Source: Oscillospiraceae bacterium
GTDB lineage: Bacteria; Bacillota; Clostridia; Oscillospirales; Acutalibacteraceae
NCBI GenBank assembly: GCA_910574995.1
Contig: CAJTCS010000001.1
Span: forward strand, 682,001-746,000
Reading direction: 5' to 3'
DNA length: 64,000 nucleotides
Positions 42,120 to 51,223 of the stretch are shown here, piece by piece. Made by a program: the position numbers and the translations under genes. Numbering within the stretch: the stretch's first letter is position 1; every line of letters begins with the position of its first letter. The notes beneath the pieces are model-generated. The model saw nothing but the letters and a program-made list of their open reading frames with translations. It had not been told where the DNA came from and did not search any database.

Positions 42120-43133
42120 ATGATTGACTGGTTTATAGGCGGGGCCACGAAATACAAAAAGCTGGTGGTCAATAACCGCGACCTGTCCCAGCTGGTGGGG
42201 ACGGTGGCCTGGAGCGGGGACAGCAAGCAGGTGGCCCGGAAACTGGTGTTTACAGTGGCCTCCAGGGCAAGCGACCGCTTCCTGCCCAAGGTGCCCATCC
42301 GCGAGGGGGATCAGGTAGTTTTCTCCTACAAGGACAAAAGCGCCCCGGAAAAGGTTCTTTTCGGCGGGCCTATCTTGGACATTGACAAGGCGGCTTCCGG
42401 GAACAGCATCACATACACGGCCCTAGACCTGCTGTTCTATATCAATGGCAGCGACATCAGCCATGTATTTGACGATACCCCGGAGGCCATTACCGCCTGG
42501 GTGTGCTCCCACCTGGGGGTGCCCTTTGGCTCGGCTGCCCCTACGGGCATCCGGGTATATATGCCGTGCCTGGGCAAGAGGGCCTATGAGGCCATCATGG
42601 CAGCCTACACAGCCGCCAGCCGCCAGAATGGCAAAAAGTATATACCCATGATGCGGGATATCAACAAGGTATGCGTCATAGAAAAGGGCGCTTTGTGCGG
42701 GGCCGTCCTGGAGGGCGGCTATAACCTGACCGAGGCCAGCTACAAAACCAGCCTGCAGAATATGGTCAACCGGGTGGTGATCACCAATAAGGAGGGGGGC
42801 CAGGTAGGCGTGGTGGAGGACGCAGCCGCCCGGAAGAAATACGGCACCATCCAGCGGGTATACCAGCAGCAGGACGGGAAAAACGATACTGCCGAGGCCA
42901 AGGCCCTGCTGCAGGCTATAGAGCAGTCCGGCACGGTGACGGCCACCAGTGACGTGCGGGCCATATCCGGCTATGCCATCATTGTGCAGGAACCCGTTAC
43001 CGGGCTTTACGGCAAGTTCTACATTGAAAGCGATACCCATACCTTTTCAGACGGCAAGGAGGAAATGCAGCTGACCCTGGCTTTCTCCAACATGATGGAC
43101 GAAAAGGAAATAGACAAGGAAACGAAAGCATGA
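42120..43133 (+). CDS. Baseplate hub protein (XkdQ-like, gpD family)
   Basis: A 337-residue protein beginning MIDWFIGGATKYKKLVVNNR. KVPIREGDQVVFSYKDKSAP and YTALDLLFYINGSDISHVFD are typical of phage late-control D/XkdQ hub proteins. It forms the tail hub at the base of the tube. AAGGAGG precedes the ATG. The order XkdP-XkdQ-XkdR is conserved. Confidence 0.88.
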   Translation: MIDWFIGGATKYKKLVVNNRDLSQLVGTVAWSGDSKQVARKLVFTVASRASDRFLPKVPIREGDQVVFSYKDKSAPEKVLFGGPILDIDKAASGNSITYTALDLLFYINGSDISHVFDDTPEAITAWVCSHLGVPFGSAAPTGIRVYMPCLGKRAYEAIMAAYTAASRQNGKKYIPMMRDINKVCVIEKGALCGAVLEGGYNLTEASYKTSLQNMVNRVVITNKEGGQVGVVEDAAARKKYGTIQRVYQQQDGKNDTAEAKALLQAIEQSGTVTATSDVRAISGYAIIVQEPVTGLYGKFYIESDTHTFSDGKEEMQLTLAFSNMMDEKEIDKETKA

Positions 43134-43146
43134 GGGAGGCGGTAAA

Positions 43147-43392
43147 GTGGCGGAGCATTGGGCGGCGGCGCTGGCGGGGGCTATGCGGGGCCTTGCGGGC
43201 GGGGACAGCGGCCAGGGGCTGCTGTTTGCCCGGATAAACAGCGCCAGCCCCCTGAGTATCCAGGTGAACGGGCAGACCATCTCCCGGCACCTTTACAGGA
43301 ATTATGGCTATACCCCCCAGGCAGGTGACCAGGTGCTGGCCCTGCGGCAGGGGGACGCCTTTTACATTTTGATGAAGGTGGTGCCTGCATGA
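43147..43392 (+). CDS. DUF2577 baseplate protein (XkdR-like)
   Basis: An 81-residue protein from GTG at 43147 (MAEHWAAALAGAMRGLAGGD) with an OB-like C-terminus (GYTPQAGDQVLALRQGDAFY). It matches DUF2577/XkdR, a small spike-adjacent baseplate protein. It overlaps XkdS by 4 bases. Confidence 0.85.
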   Translation: MAEHWAAALAGAMRGLAGGDSGQGLLFARINSASPLSIQVNGQTISRHLYRNYGYTPQAGDQVLALRQGDAFYILMKVVPA

Positions 43393-43832
43393 GCATTTTC
43401 CCCTTTATCGACCCGGACGCCCTGCGGCAGGAGGGAAGCACAGAGCTGCCCCTCTTCCGGGAGTATGCCTATGATTTTGAAAACAACCGCCTGCTGCTGA
43501 AAAACGGGCAGACCTACCTGGTAGAGGGCAACGAGGCGCTGCGGATATGGATATATAAGGCCCTTGCCACCGAGCGCTTCCGGTATGCGGCCTATGACTC
43601 CGATTTTGGCAGCGAGATAGATACCCTCATCGGCAGCCCCCTGAATAGTGATATAGCAAAGTCTGAATTAAAGCGGTTTATCACCGAGGCTTTGATGGTC
43701 AATCCCTACATAGAGGAGCTGGGCAATTTCCAGATCAGCCAGACCGGCAGCGGGGTGAGGGCAGAATTTGACTGCACCACCATCTACGGGCCGGACAAAA
43801 TCTCATGGGAAGTTAAGGGGGTGGAAATGTAG
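43389..43832 (+). CDS. DUF2634 baseplate wedge protein (XkdS-like, gp25-type)
   Basis: A 147-residue protein. The middle ALRIWIYKALATERFRYAAY and DSDFGSEIDTLIGSPLNSD is the DUF2634/XkdS signature, related to T4 gp25. It anchors the sheath to the baseplate and triggers contraction. Its last base is the first base of XkdT. Confidence 0.9.
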   Translation: MSIFPFIDPDALRQEGSTELPLFREYAYDFENNRLLLKNGQTYLVEGNEALRIWIYKALATERFRYAAYDSDFGSEIDTLIGSPLNSDIAKSELKRFITEALMVNPYIEELGNFQISQTGSGVRAEFDCTTIYGPDKISWEVKGVEM

Positions 43833-44938
43833 TGAGTGAGATGGATTTCAGCGCCAGCGCGGTGCTGCAGCGGATGCGGGAAAGCCTTAAGAATGAGGCC
43901 AACCGCATGGAGGGCGGCTTCTGCATGGACAACCTGCAGGCGGTGGCAGAGGAAATATCAAGGCTTGACACCATGGAAGTCATGCCCATCCCGGACAGGG
44001 TGCTGCTGGACACAGCCGAGGGGGAGTTCTTAGACCGCAAGGCCCTGGACTATAACGAAACCAGGAACCCGGCCACGGCAGCCACGGGCACCCTGCTGTT
44101 TACCGGGGACGTGGGCGCGGCCATCCCCCAGGGCACCGGGGTGCTGTACGGCGCTCTGGTGTTTGAAACAACCGCCCCGGCCCGGATTGGCGCGGACGGC
44201 ACCTGCGAAGTGGGGGCCGTCTGCCAGACCACCGGGCCAGCGGGCAACGCCCCGGCAGGGGCTATAGCAGCCCTGCAGGCATCGGTGGACGGGGTGAAAT
44301 CCGTTACTAACCCCCAGCCCTTTGGGGGCGGCACCGGGGCCGAGAGCGATGATTCTTTCCGGCAGCGCATTTTTGACAAGATACGGCGGCCCATCACCAG
44401 CGGCAACCGCAACCACTTTATCTATTGGGCCAAGCAGGTGTCCGGGGTGGGCGGGGCCAAGTGCCTGGGCGCGGAAGTCTGCGGGGCGGGCAAGGTGAAA
44501 GTCATTGTTTTGTCCGACCAATACAAGGCCCCGGACAGGGTGGTGCTGGAAAACGTGAAAGCCCATATCGAGGAGGAACGGCAGATCGGCGCGGATGTGA
44601 CGGTGGCGGGGGCAGACCCCAAAGCCGCCCATATCGTGGTGGAGGTGCAGGCGGCCCCTGGCTACAACATAGCCGACATACGCCAGAACGCCATAGCGGT
44701 GCTGCAGGCATATGTGGACAGCGTAAACCGGGAGGACTTCGACCAAGCCCCGGCCCGGGGCGATGAGGGCCGGGAAAGCACCATAAGCTACTACCGCATA
44801 GGCGACCTGATTTTTGGCGTGGAGGGCGTGGCCGATATCGTAAGCTATACCCTAAACGGCGGCCTTGCCTCCCTTTCCTGCGGGTATGGGGAATACTTCA
44901 CCCTGGAGGAGGTGGACATCCATGCCCCTGACGGATGA
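43832..44938 (+). CDS. Baseplate J-like protein (XkdT)
   Basis: A 368-residue protein from a GTG at 43832. It has LDRKALDYNETRNPATAATG, a gpJ core (FGGGTGAESDDSFRQRIFDK, then IRRPITSGNRNHFIYWAKQV) and DPKAAHIVVEVQAAPGYNIA. It forms the wedge arms of the contractile baseplate. It overlaps the following XkdU start (44922). Confidence 0.92.
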   Translation: MSEMDFSASAVLQRMRESLKNEANRMEGGFCMDNLQAVAEEISRLDTMEVMPIPDRVLLDTAEGEFLDRKALDYNETRNPATAATGTLLFTGDVGAAIPQGTGVLYGALVFETTAPARIGADGTCEVGAVCQTTGPAGNAPAGAIAALQASVDGVKSVTNPQPFGGGTGAESDDSFRQRIFDKIRRPITSGNRNHFIYWAKQVSGVGGAKCLGAEVCGAGKVKVIVLSDQYKAPDRVVLENVKAHIEEERQIGADVTVAGADPKAAHIVVEVQAAPGYNIADIRQNAIAVLQAYVDSVNREDFDQAPARGDEGRESTISYYRIGDLIFGVEGVADIVSYTLNGGLASLSCGYGEYFTLEEVDIHAPDG

Positions 44939-46067
44939 TTTCATGCTGCCCCGCAGGGTGCGGACTATGGAGCAAATGGCCGACCTGCTCCAGGCGGAGG
45001 AGGCGGAAATCAACCAGGCCCAGCGAACCATAGACGCTATGGCGGCCCAGCTGGCGGTGGGCACCAGCACCTTTCTTTTACCAAGGCATGAGCGCATATT
45101 CGGACTGCCGGTCAATACCGGGGAAAGCCTGGAGGTGCGCCGCGCCAGGGTGCTGGCCCGCCTTAACACACGGGGCGTCACTACGGTGCAGGCCATACGG
45201 GAGCTGGTGCAGATCATAACGGGCCGGGAGGGGGAAGTCACCGAGCATTTTGCGGGCTATGCCTTTTCTGTGACTGTCCGCCTGCTTTTCCCGGACGCCA
45301 CCAAAGACCTGGGGGAGCTTATCCGGCAGATAGACGAAATAAAGCCCGCCCACCTGATTTTCGACACCATCGGGGCGGTGCAGCCGGTAGTGCTGGAAAA
45401 CAAAAACCGGCTGCTGTTTGTAAACCAGAGCCTGCGGCTGCGGGTGAGCAACCTGGGGGAAAGCGCCATCTACCTGGACGGGCGCAGGAACCTGGACGGC
45501 ACCTGGCAGCTTGCCCAAAGGTTTACACGGGGCGCGGCCTTTTCCCGGCTCCTGCTTTCCATGGGGGCCAGCAGCCGGGACAGCTGGGGGCAGGCCCTTG
45601 CCTGGGCTGTCCAGGCCATGGCCCATATGCAAAACAGGGTGGGCCTTGCCAGTGTGCAGGTGTGCCGCTACGGCGCAAACAACCTGGCGGTAGAGGAAAC
45701 CCTGCTAAACGGCAAGCGCCCGCTGGACGGCGGCTGGTATCTTGCGGCCTCCTTCAGCATGGGCGTGGGCCTGGCCCGGCTTCTTGTGGCCTGTAGGGCC
45801 GCAAACAGGCAGGACGCGCATGGGGGCATAAACTTCCAGGCGCAAGCGCAAAACGCCCATAAAGGGGTTGTAAAGGCCGTTTATAGGGCCATGGGAAAGA
45901 ATGTACAGGCAGCGCGGCAGCAGGGGCTTACAGCCGCCTGCAGGGCCGTGAACGCCCAAAGGGCGGCTGGCTCCGTCACCTCCCGGATAGACCGGGGGCT
46001 GGACGGGGCTTTTCATTTGGACGGCGCGAAGAAACTGAACGCCGGGACAATAAGGAGTGAAATTTAA
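44922..46067 (+). CDS. XkdU-like baseplate protein with long C-terminal extension
   Basis: A 381-residue protein from ATG at 44922, inside the end of xkdT. Residues 1-175 match DUF2313/XkdU (DDFMLPRRVRTMEQMADLLQ, then RARVLARLNTRGVTTVQAIR). The remaining ~200 residues are unusual. LDG-based repeats (YLDGRRNLDGTWQLAQRF, LLNGKRPLDGGWYLAASF, GLDGAFHLDGAKKLNAG) flank an Ala/Arg/Gln-rich region. XkdU is normally about 190 residues, so this is a fusion of baseplate tip and a fibre-attachment module. Confidence 0.85.
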   Translation: MPLTDDFMLPRRVRTMEQMADLLQAEEAEINQAQRTIDAMAAQLAVGTSTFLLPRHERIFGLPVNTGESLEVRRARVLARLNTRGVTTVQAIRELVQIITGREGEVTEHFAGYAFSVTVRLLFPDATKDLGELIRQIDEIKPAHLIFDTIGAVQPVVLENKNRLLFVNQSLRLRVSNLGESAIYLDGRRNLDGTWQLAQRFTRGAAFSRLLLSMGASSRDSWGQALAWAVQAMAHMQNRVGLASVQVCRYGANNLAVEETLLNGKRPLDGGWYLAASFSMGVGLARLLVACRAANRQDAHGGINFQAQAQNAHKGVVKAVYRAMGKNVQAARQQGLTAACRAVNAQRAAGSVTSRIDRGLDGAFHLDGAKKLNAGTIRSEI

Positions 46068-46459
46068 TGGCAAGCAGCAGCACAAGCGTTATCACCAGGG
46101 CAAGGCGCGTAAACCTAGCGAAAATCACCAGGGGGGCGGTGGAGACCATCCCGAAAATTACCCATATAGCCTTTGGGGACGGGGGCGTCGGCGAGGACGG
46201 CCAGCCCCTGCAGCCCAACGAGCTGCAGACGCAATTAAATAATGAGATCGGGCGGTATGAGATCGCCAGCGTGGAAAACCCCGTGGAGACCACCAACCGC
46301 TATACAGTCACCATCCCGGAAAGCGACTTGAACGGGAAGAATATCAGCGAGATGGCGCTGGTGGACGCAGAGGGCCAGCTGGCGGCGGTGAAAACCTTCC
46401 TGGGTAAGGGCAAGGATGAGGATGTAAAATTCACCTTTGAGTTTGACGATGAATTTTAA
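46067..46459 (+). CDS. Short tail-fibre/collar protein
   Basis: A 130-residue protein resembling the N-terminal domain of phage tail-collar fibre proteins (DUF3751-like: ITRGAVETIPKITHIAFGDG, then YTVTIPESDLNGKNISEMAL, VDAEGQLAAVKTF and FEFDDEF). Full-length fibres have a long distal part; here the fibre is split over several small genes. It starts on the last A of the preceding stop. Confidence 0.8.
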   Translation: MASSSTSVITRARRVNLAKITRGAVETIPKITHIAFGDGGVGEDGQPLQPNELQTQLNNEIGRYEIASVENPVETTNRYTVTIPESDLNGKNISEMALVDAEGQLAAVKTFLGKGKDEDVKFTFEFDDEF

Positions 46460-46470
46460 GGGAGGGCGCA

Positions 46471-47088
46471 ATGGCAGAGGAATATTACATGATACCAGAA
46501 GACCCGCAGTACAGGGCCGCCGCGATCCGCAAGCTGCAGGACAGCGACCCGGCCAGCGCCAGGCAGACCTTTAACCCGTTGGTTGCATCTATGCTGGAAA
46601 GTGTGGATTACTTGTACCAAAACCGGGCCCCGCTGGATGAAAACGGGAAAGTCCCGGAGGAAAACCTGCCCGCGCTGGGCGGGCACATAGCCCAGGCAGA
46701 ACCGCCGGAAAATAAAAACCTGCTGTGGATCGACACGGGCAGCGGCGGCGTGTTGAAACATTACGACCCGGAATCTGAAGCCTGGACACAGGTAGAGGGT
46801 ACCCCCTCGGAAAGGCTGTATGGCCTGGTAAATGGGGTAGACCTTATTACCCCCAACGACCTGGCCGCCTCTGACCTGGTACCTTTAGCAGACGCAAGCG
46901 AAGCGGCTGGGAAAAAGCTTACCCTTGCCAACCTGATGCAGTATATCAACAACCGCACCACCCGGGTGCAGAATTCAAATTCGGCGTATGGCACGTACAT
47001 GGCGCGGGCTATCGCGGCGGGCACCGCCGACCTGACCGCCGGCACGTCCACCCTGGAAAGCGGCAATATTTACCTTGTGTATGAGTGA
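46471..47088 (+). CDS. Tail-fibre-associated protein, family not recognised
   Basis: A 205-residue protein (MAEEYYMIPEDPQYRAAAIR, then ENKNLLWIDTGSGGVLKHYD and SNSAYGTYMARAIAAGTADL). LLWIDTGSGGVLKHYD is the short structural repeat found in phage fibre/neck-appendage proteins. GGAGGG precedes the ATG. It probably links the collar-like protein to the Kelch-type distal protein. Confidence 0.6.
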   Translation: MAEEYYMIPEDPQYRAAAIRKLQDSDPASARQTFNPLVASMLESVDYLYQNRAPLDENGKVPEENLPALGGHIAQAEPPENKNLLWIDTGSGGVLKHYDPESEAWTQVEGTPSERLYGLVNGVDLITPNDLAASDLVPLADASEAAGKKLTLANLMQYINNRTTRVQNSNSAYGTYMARAIAAGTADLTAGTSTLESGNIYLVYE

Positions 47089-47097
47089 GGAGGCGTT

Positions 47098-48246
47098 ATG
47101 GCGGCAAAAATGTATTTTGGCGTGTCAGGCAAGGCCCGACGGGTGAAAAAGCTGTATTTCGGCGTTTCGGGCAAGGCCCGCCGGGTGCGCAAGGGCTACA
47201 TCGGCGTAGGCGGCAAGGCAAGGCTTTTCTTTACAGGCGGCGAGTTGGCCTATTATGGGAATTCCAGCGATGGAGGGGTTGCGGCATTATCTGTGGCACG
47301 CACCGAACTGGCGGCAACGCAAAATGGGGGGTATGCTTTTTTTGGCGGTGGGTCCGCCAGTACAGGGACAGGAGGCCCCGCCCGTGTAGATGCGTACAAC
47401 AAGAGCCTGACCAGGACGCAAGCCTCATTATATACGGATGCCGGTGGAAAGCTGGCCGCCACACATGTGGGGGATTACGCCCTTTTTGGCGGGGGGTTTT
47501 ATAACGAATATAAAAATGTGGTAACCGCTTTCAACCAAAGCATGTCCAAGACACGACCAACAGCATTGTCTGTAGCACGTTACAACCTTGCCGCCACACA
47601 TGTAGGGAATTACGCATTATTTGGCGGGGGGCTTTATAACGCCCGTAATGAAGACGGCAGTTATTCTGCGCAACCATCATCCGTTGTAGACGCATACGAC
47701 CAAAACCTGACCCGCACAACGCCAACGGCATTATCTTATACACGGCAGATGCTGGCCGCCACACACGTGAAGGATTACGCCCTTTTCTGTGGGGGCGTAG
47801 ATCCTACAGTAGAAGCATACGACCAAAACCTGACCCATACAAACCTGCAGATGTTGGCTTCTCCTTACTATTCCATAGCGGCAACACATGTAGGAGGGTA
47901 TGCTATTTTTGCCGGGGGCCACCAATGGAGCGCATATAGTACCACTGTAACCGCGTACAGCCAGACCCTTAGCAGGATGAATCTGCCCAGCCTGCCTGTC
48001 GGGACTACTAAAATGGCGGCAACGCATCTGGGGGATTATGCCCTGTTAGGGGGCGGGCAAACGAAAGACGGGAACACCGCAGCCGTATACGCGTATAATA
48101 ACCTTCTTACTCGGACGATAGCGCCGGAATTATCACGAGCCCGTACCGAATTAGCCGCGGCACATATAGGGGACTACGCCTTGTTTGGTGGTGGGAAAAA
48201 CACAGGCAGTAACCTTAATACCGTAGATGTGTACATATACAAATAA
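47098..48246 (+). CDS. Kelch-repeat distal tail protein, probable receptor-binding protein
   Basis: A 382-residue protein. The N-terminus holds three attachment repeats of the form YFGVSGKARRVKK. About six or seven repeats of ~48 residues follow, each with AATHVGDYALFGGG-like strands and YDQNLTRT-like turns. The double glycine and aromatic spacing are those of Kelch beta-propeller blades. Such a propeller at the end of a fibre cluster would be the target-cell binding head. AGGAGG lies 5 bases ahead of the ATG. Confidence 0.8.
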   Translation: MAAKMYFGVSGKARRVKKLYFGVSGKARRVRKGYIGVGGKARLFFTGGELAYYGNSSDGGVAALSVARTELAATQNGGYAFFGGGSASTGTGGPARVDAYNKSLTRTQASLYTDAGGKLAATHVGDYALFGGGFYNEYKNVVTAFNQSMSKTRPTALSVARYNLAATHVGNYALFGGGLYNARNEDGSYSAQPSSVVDAYDQNLTRTTPTALSYTRQMLAATHVKDYALFCGGVDPTVEAYDQNLTHTNLQMLASPYYSIAATHVGGYAIFAGGHQWSAYSTTVTAYSQTLSRMNLPSLPVGTTKMAATHLGDYALLGGGQTKDGNTAAVYAYNNLLTRTIAPELSRARTELAAAHIGDYALFGGGKNTGSNLNTVDVYIYK

Positions 48247-48267
48247 AACTTTTAACGGAGGCAAACT

Positions 48268-48660
48268 ATGGAAGTTATGCAAATTCGAAAAATGCCCCGG
48301 TACCGGATTTGGGACAGGAAAACCGATATTGTAACATTCACGGGGGAGGTATTCACCCCTGAGCAATGGCTGGAGCTCTATGCCTTTGCCAGGAGCCCCA
48401 CCGCAATCCCCGTGGTTTCCGGCGGGGAAATCAACGGCGGTTTCATGGGCGAACTGCACGAAATGATCGATATGGCTTTGCGTGCCGGATGCCAGTTTCA
48501 AGATGTCATGACGCCAGAGCAAATCCTGGAAGCCATCGAGGCTTTCGAGGACGCCATGAACACCCCGCCCGACCCGGCGGACATCCCCCCCACTGCGGAG
48601 GAGCGCACGGCGGCCGCGCTGGAATTCATCGCCATGTCCAGCTTGCCGGATGAAGTATAA
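48268..48660 (+). CDS. Small tail-end protein (XkdW-like position)
   Basis: A 130-residue, acidic protein (PRYRIWDRKTDIVTFTGEVF, then TPEQWLELYAFARSP and MTPEQILEAIEAFEDAMN). It sits between the Kelch protein and XkdX, as XkdW does in PBSX. It could be a fibre chaperone. AACGGAGG precedes the ATG. Confidence 0.6.
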   Translation: MEVMQIRKMPRYRIWDRKTDIVTFTGEVFTPEQWLELYAFARSPTAIPVVSGGEINGGFMGELHEMIDMALRAGCQFQDVMTPEQILEAIEAFEDAMNTPPDPADIPPTAEERTAAALEFIAMSSLPDEV

Positions 48661-48672
48661 GGAGGTACATGC

Positions 48673-48804
48673 ATGAACTACGAAACCATCAAGCGCAACT
48701 ATGACCGGGGCCTGTGGAGCAGGGCTATGGTGAAAATGGCCGTGAAAAAGGGTGTCATCACCCAAGCCCAATATCGTGAAATTGTTGGGGAAGAGTCTGC
48801 ATAA
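48673..48804 (+). CDS. XkdX-family protein
   Basis: 43 residues: MNYETIKRNYDRGLWSRAMV, then KMAVKKGVITQAQYREIVG. This is the XkdX signature (a tiny helical protein after the fibre genes of PBSX-like phages). AAGGAGG lies 7 bases ahead. A hairpin CCGGACTGA/TCAGTCGGG (about 48828-48852) and a terminator-like AACAGGG...CCCTGTTTTTTT (about 48944-48970) follow. Confidence 0.85.
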   Translation: MNYETIKRNYDRGLWSRAMVKMAVKKGVITQAQYREIVGEESA

Positions 48805-48943
48805 GGCAGATGATCTTTTTTACTTAACCGGACTGATATTTTTCAGTCGGGAGGGCTTCATTGGAAAATCAGAAGGTTGGATACGATTATAAGTTAAAGG
48901 ACAAAAAGCAGCTTTGTGCAGGATGATAGCGGGCTGGGAAAAA

Positions 48944-48970
48944 AACAGGGGCTCTTGTTACCCTGTTTTT
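48944..48970 (+). terminator. Terminator between tail and lysis genes
   Basis: AACAGGG pairs with CCCTGTT and is followed by TTTTT. It lies between XkdX and the holin gene. The 48805-49072 gap otherwise has no gene. Confidence 0.7.
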
Positions 48971-49072
48971 TTCATATACGCCGAAAGGGGGCGGTCAAAA
49001 TGGGCGGATTTTGGCCCTTGTAAAGGGCCTGTAAACGGTGCAAAACATACATTTACAAAGGAGAGATTTTTC

Positions 49073-49426
49073 ATGTTGGAAACTTCAAAAGCCGTGGCCA
49101 TTATGCTGGTGTTTGCTGTCCTGGTGCAGTTCCTGGTGGACAGGGTAAAGGGCATCGTGGGCGAAAAAGTTATGGGGTATGTCAAGGCCCCGGTTTGGGC
49201 TGCCCTGCTGGGCGTCCTGTTCGCTTTCCTGTTCCAGCTGGACGTGTTCGCCATGTTCGGCTACACGGCCCAGCTGCCCGCCGTGGCCTATGTTATGACG
49301 GGCCTTATCCTGTCCGCAGGCGCTGCGCCTATCCATGAGCTGATCGAAAAGGTGCGGGCCTCCAGGGACACCATCCTGCTGCCCGGTGAAATTTTCGAGC
49401 CGGAGAAAGGGGTGCGGGATGAGTAA
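49073..49426 (+). CDS. Holin
   Basis: A 117-residue protein. The N-terminal helix AVAIMLVFAVLVQFLV is followed by two hydrophobic segments (PVWAALLGVLFAFLFQLDVF and LPAVAYVMTGLILSAGAAPI) and a charged tail. AAGGAGAG lies 8 bases before the ATG at 49073. It overlaps the amidase start by 8 bases. It permits the endolysin to reach the wall, so lysis and release functions are retained. Confidence 0.82.
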   Translation: MLETSKAVAIMLVFAVLVQFLVDRVKGIVGEKVMGYVKAPVWAALLGVLFAFLFQLDVFAMFGYTAQLPAVAYVMTGLILSAGAAPIHELIEKVRASRDTILLPGEIFEPEKGVRDE

Positions 49427-50387
49427 CAGCGCTTTAAGCTGTATACGGCAGATAAGCCCCAACCGCAATAGTCCCCGCAATCATGCAATCGACACCATCA
49501 CCATCCATTGTGTGGTGGGGCAAATGGGGGTGGAGGCCCTGTGTTCCCATTTTAGCAATCCGGGGCTAGGGGCCAGCTGCAATTATGGCATAGGCCCCGA
49601 TGGCCGCATATGCACCATTGTGGACGAAAGCGACCGCTCCTGGTGCTCCAGCAGCGCGGCAAATGACAACCGGGCCATTACCATTGAGTGCGCAAGCGAT
49701 GCTTTTTACCCTTACGCCATTAACGCCAACGTCTGGAAATCTTTGGTGGAGCTGTGCGCGGATATCTGCAGGCGCAACGCCATTAAGCGGCTGCTGTGGC
49801 AGGCTGACAAGGGGCTGATGGGCCAGGTGAACCTCCAGAACATGACCGCCCATCGCTGGTTTGAAAATAAGTCCTGCCCCGGCGACTACATTTACAACCG
49901 GCTGGGGCAGATTGCCAAAGAGGTCAACCAGAAATTGAGCGGCGCTCCCGCTGGCCCCTTTAAGCCGTATCAGGGCCAGGTAAACGCCGATGACGGACTC
50001 AACTGCCGCACAGCCCCGGTAAGCGGCCAGGTGCTTAAGGTTTACACGGATGGCACGGTGGTCACCATCACCAAAGAGGACGGCAGCTGGGGCTACACCG
50101 GCGAGGGCTGGGTGTGCCTGGACTACATCAATAAAATCGCATCGGCGAAAGACCCGGCGGCAAAGGAGGAAAGCATCATGGACGGCAAGGAATTTAAGAA
50201 AATGTATGATGATATCAACCCCACATACAACGCCCTGGATGAGGTGCCTGCCTACTGGCGGGCTGACATCCAGGCGCTGGTGGACAAGGGCATTATCGCC
50301 GGCACTGGCGGCGACAAGCTGGGCCTGACCCATAGCGACTGCAAGGCCGCTGTGCTTGCCAAGCGGATCGCGGAAAAGCTGAAATAG
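49419..50387 (+). CDS. N-acetylmuramoyl-L-alanine amidase (endolysin)
   Basis: A 322-residue protein. Amidase_2 domain at about 10-165 with zinc ligands His30 (TITIHCVVG), His145 (NMTAHRW) and Cys153 (KSCPGDYI). An SH3-like wall-binding domain follows at about 178-240 (GLNCRTAPVSGQVLKVYTDG). A C-terminal segment covers the last 65 residues (DEVPAYWRADIQALVDKGII). It cleaves the amide between MurNAc and L-alanine. The start at 49419 is favoured by overlap with the holin gene. It is intact. Confidence 0.92.
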   Translation: MSNSALSCIRQISPNRNSPRNHAIDTITIHCVVGQMGVEALCSHFSNPGLGASCNYGIGPDGRICTIVDESDRSWCSSSAANDNRAITIECASDAFYPYAINANVWKSLVELCADICRRNAIKRLLWQADKGLMGQVNLQNMTAHRWFENKSCPGDYIYNRLGQIAKEVNQKLSGAPAGPFKPYQGQVNADDGLNCRTAPVSGQVLKVYTDGTVVTITKEDGSWGYTGEGWVCLDYINKIASAKDPAAKEESIMDGKEFKKMYDDINPTYNALDEVPAYWRADIQALVDKGIIAGTGGDKLGLTHSDCKAAVLAKRIAEKLK

Positions 50388-50456
50388 CCTGCTGCCCTTT
50401 GGTAGTCCGTTCGAGGATTCTGGCCCCTTAATTTACAGAAAGGGATGGACTATTAT

Positions 50457-51215
50457 ATGGACAGCTTTATGGGCTGGATCGGCGGCAAGCGTATGCTGCG
50501 CAAGGCCATTTTGGAGCGCTTCCCCACGGATAAGGTGGAGCGCTATATTGAAGTATTCGGCGGTGCGGCCTGGGTGCTTTTCGCCAAGGAAAAGCAGGCG
50601 GGCCAGCTGGAAGTCTATAACGATATCAACGGCAATCTGGTGAACCTGTTTCGCTGTGTAAAGTATCACTGCGGGGAGCTGCAGCGGGAATTTGACTGGC
50701 TGCTCTCCTCCAGGGAACAGTTTTTAGATTATGTGGCCCAGGCAAATATGCGGGGGCTTACGGACATCCAGCGGGCCGCACGGTTTTTCTATGTGGTCAA
50801 GCTGAGCTTTGGCAGTGAGCACAGAACCTATGGAACCAGTAAAAAGATGGTAGACAATGCGGTTGAACGCTTAACCGCCATAAAAGAACGGCTCCAGGGT
50901 GTGAACATAGAACACAAGGACTTTGCAGACCTTATTCGGGTGTATGACCGCAAGGCCGCGCTGTTCTATCTTGACCCTCCCTATATTGGCGCGGAGGCAT
51001 ACTATGACTTTCCTTTTACCCCGGATGACCACCAGCGCTTACGGGCCGCTCTGGAGCCCATTAAGGGCCGTTTTATCCTCTCTTACAATGACTGCCTCGA
51101 GGTGCGGGAATTGTACAAGGGCTATAATATTGAAAGGGTGGAACGCCGGGAAAACCTGTCCGGGAACGGGGAAAACAAAAGGCAATACGCCGAGGTAATT
51201 ATACGCAACTATTAA
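50457..51215 (+). CDS. DNA adenine methylase (D12 class, Dam-like)
   Basis: A 252-residue protein. The SAM-binding motif FMGWIGGKRML (residues 4-14), FGGAAWVLFAK and the catalytic DPPY (173-176, FYLDPPYIGAEAYYDFPF) define a D12-class N6-adenine methylase, probably of GATC-like targets. The start at 50457 has AAAGGG about 10 bases ahead. Mu-like phages often end with a DNA-modification gene. It may protect the element or time transposition. No partner nuclease is seen. Confidence 0.88.
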   Translation: MDSFMGWIGGKRMLRKAILERFPTDKVERYIEVFGGAAWVLFAKEKQAGQLEVYNDINGNLVNLFRCVKYHCGELQREFDWLLSSREQFLDYVAQANMRGLTDIQRAARFFYVVKLSFGSEHRTYGTSKKMVDNAVERLTAIKERLQGVNIEHKDFADLIRVYDRKAALFYLDPPYIGAEAYYDFPFTPDDHQRLRAALEPIKGRFILSYNDCLEVRELYKGYNIERVERRENLSGNGENKRQYAEVIIRNY

Positions 51216-51223
51216 CCAAAATC

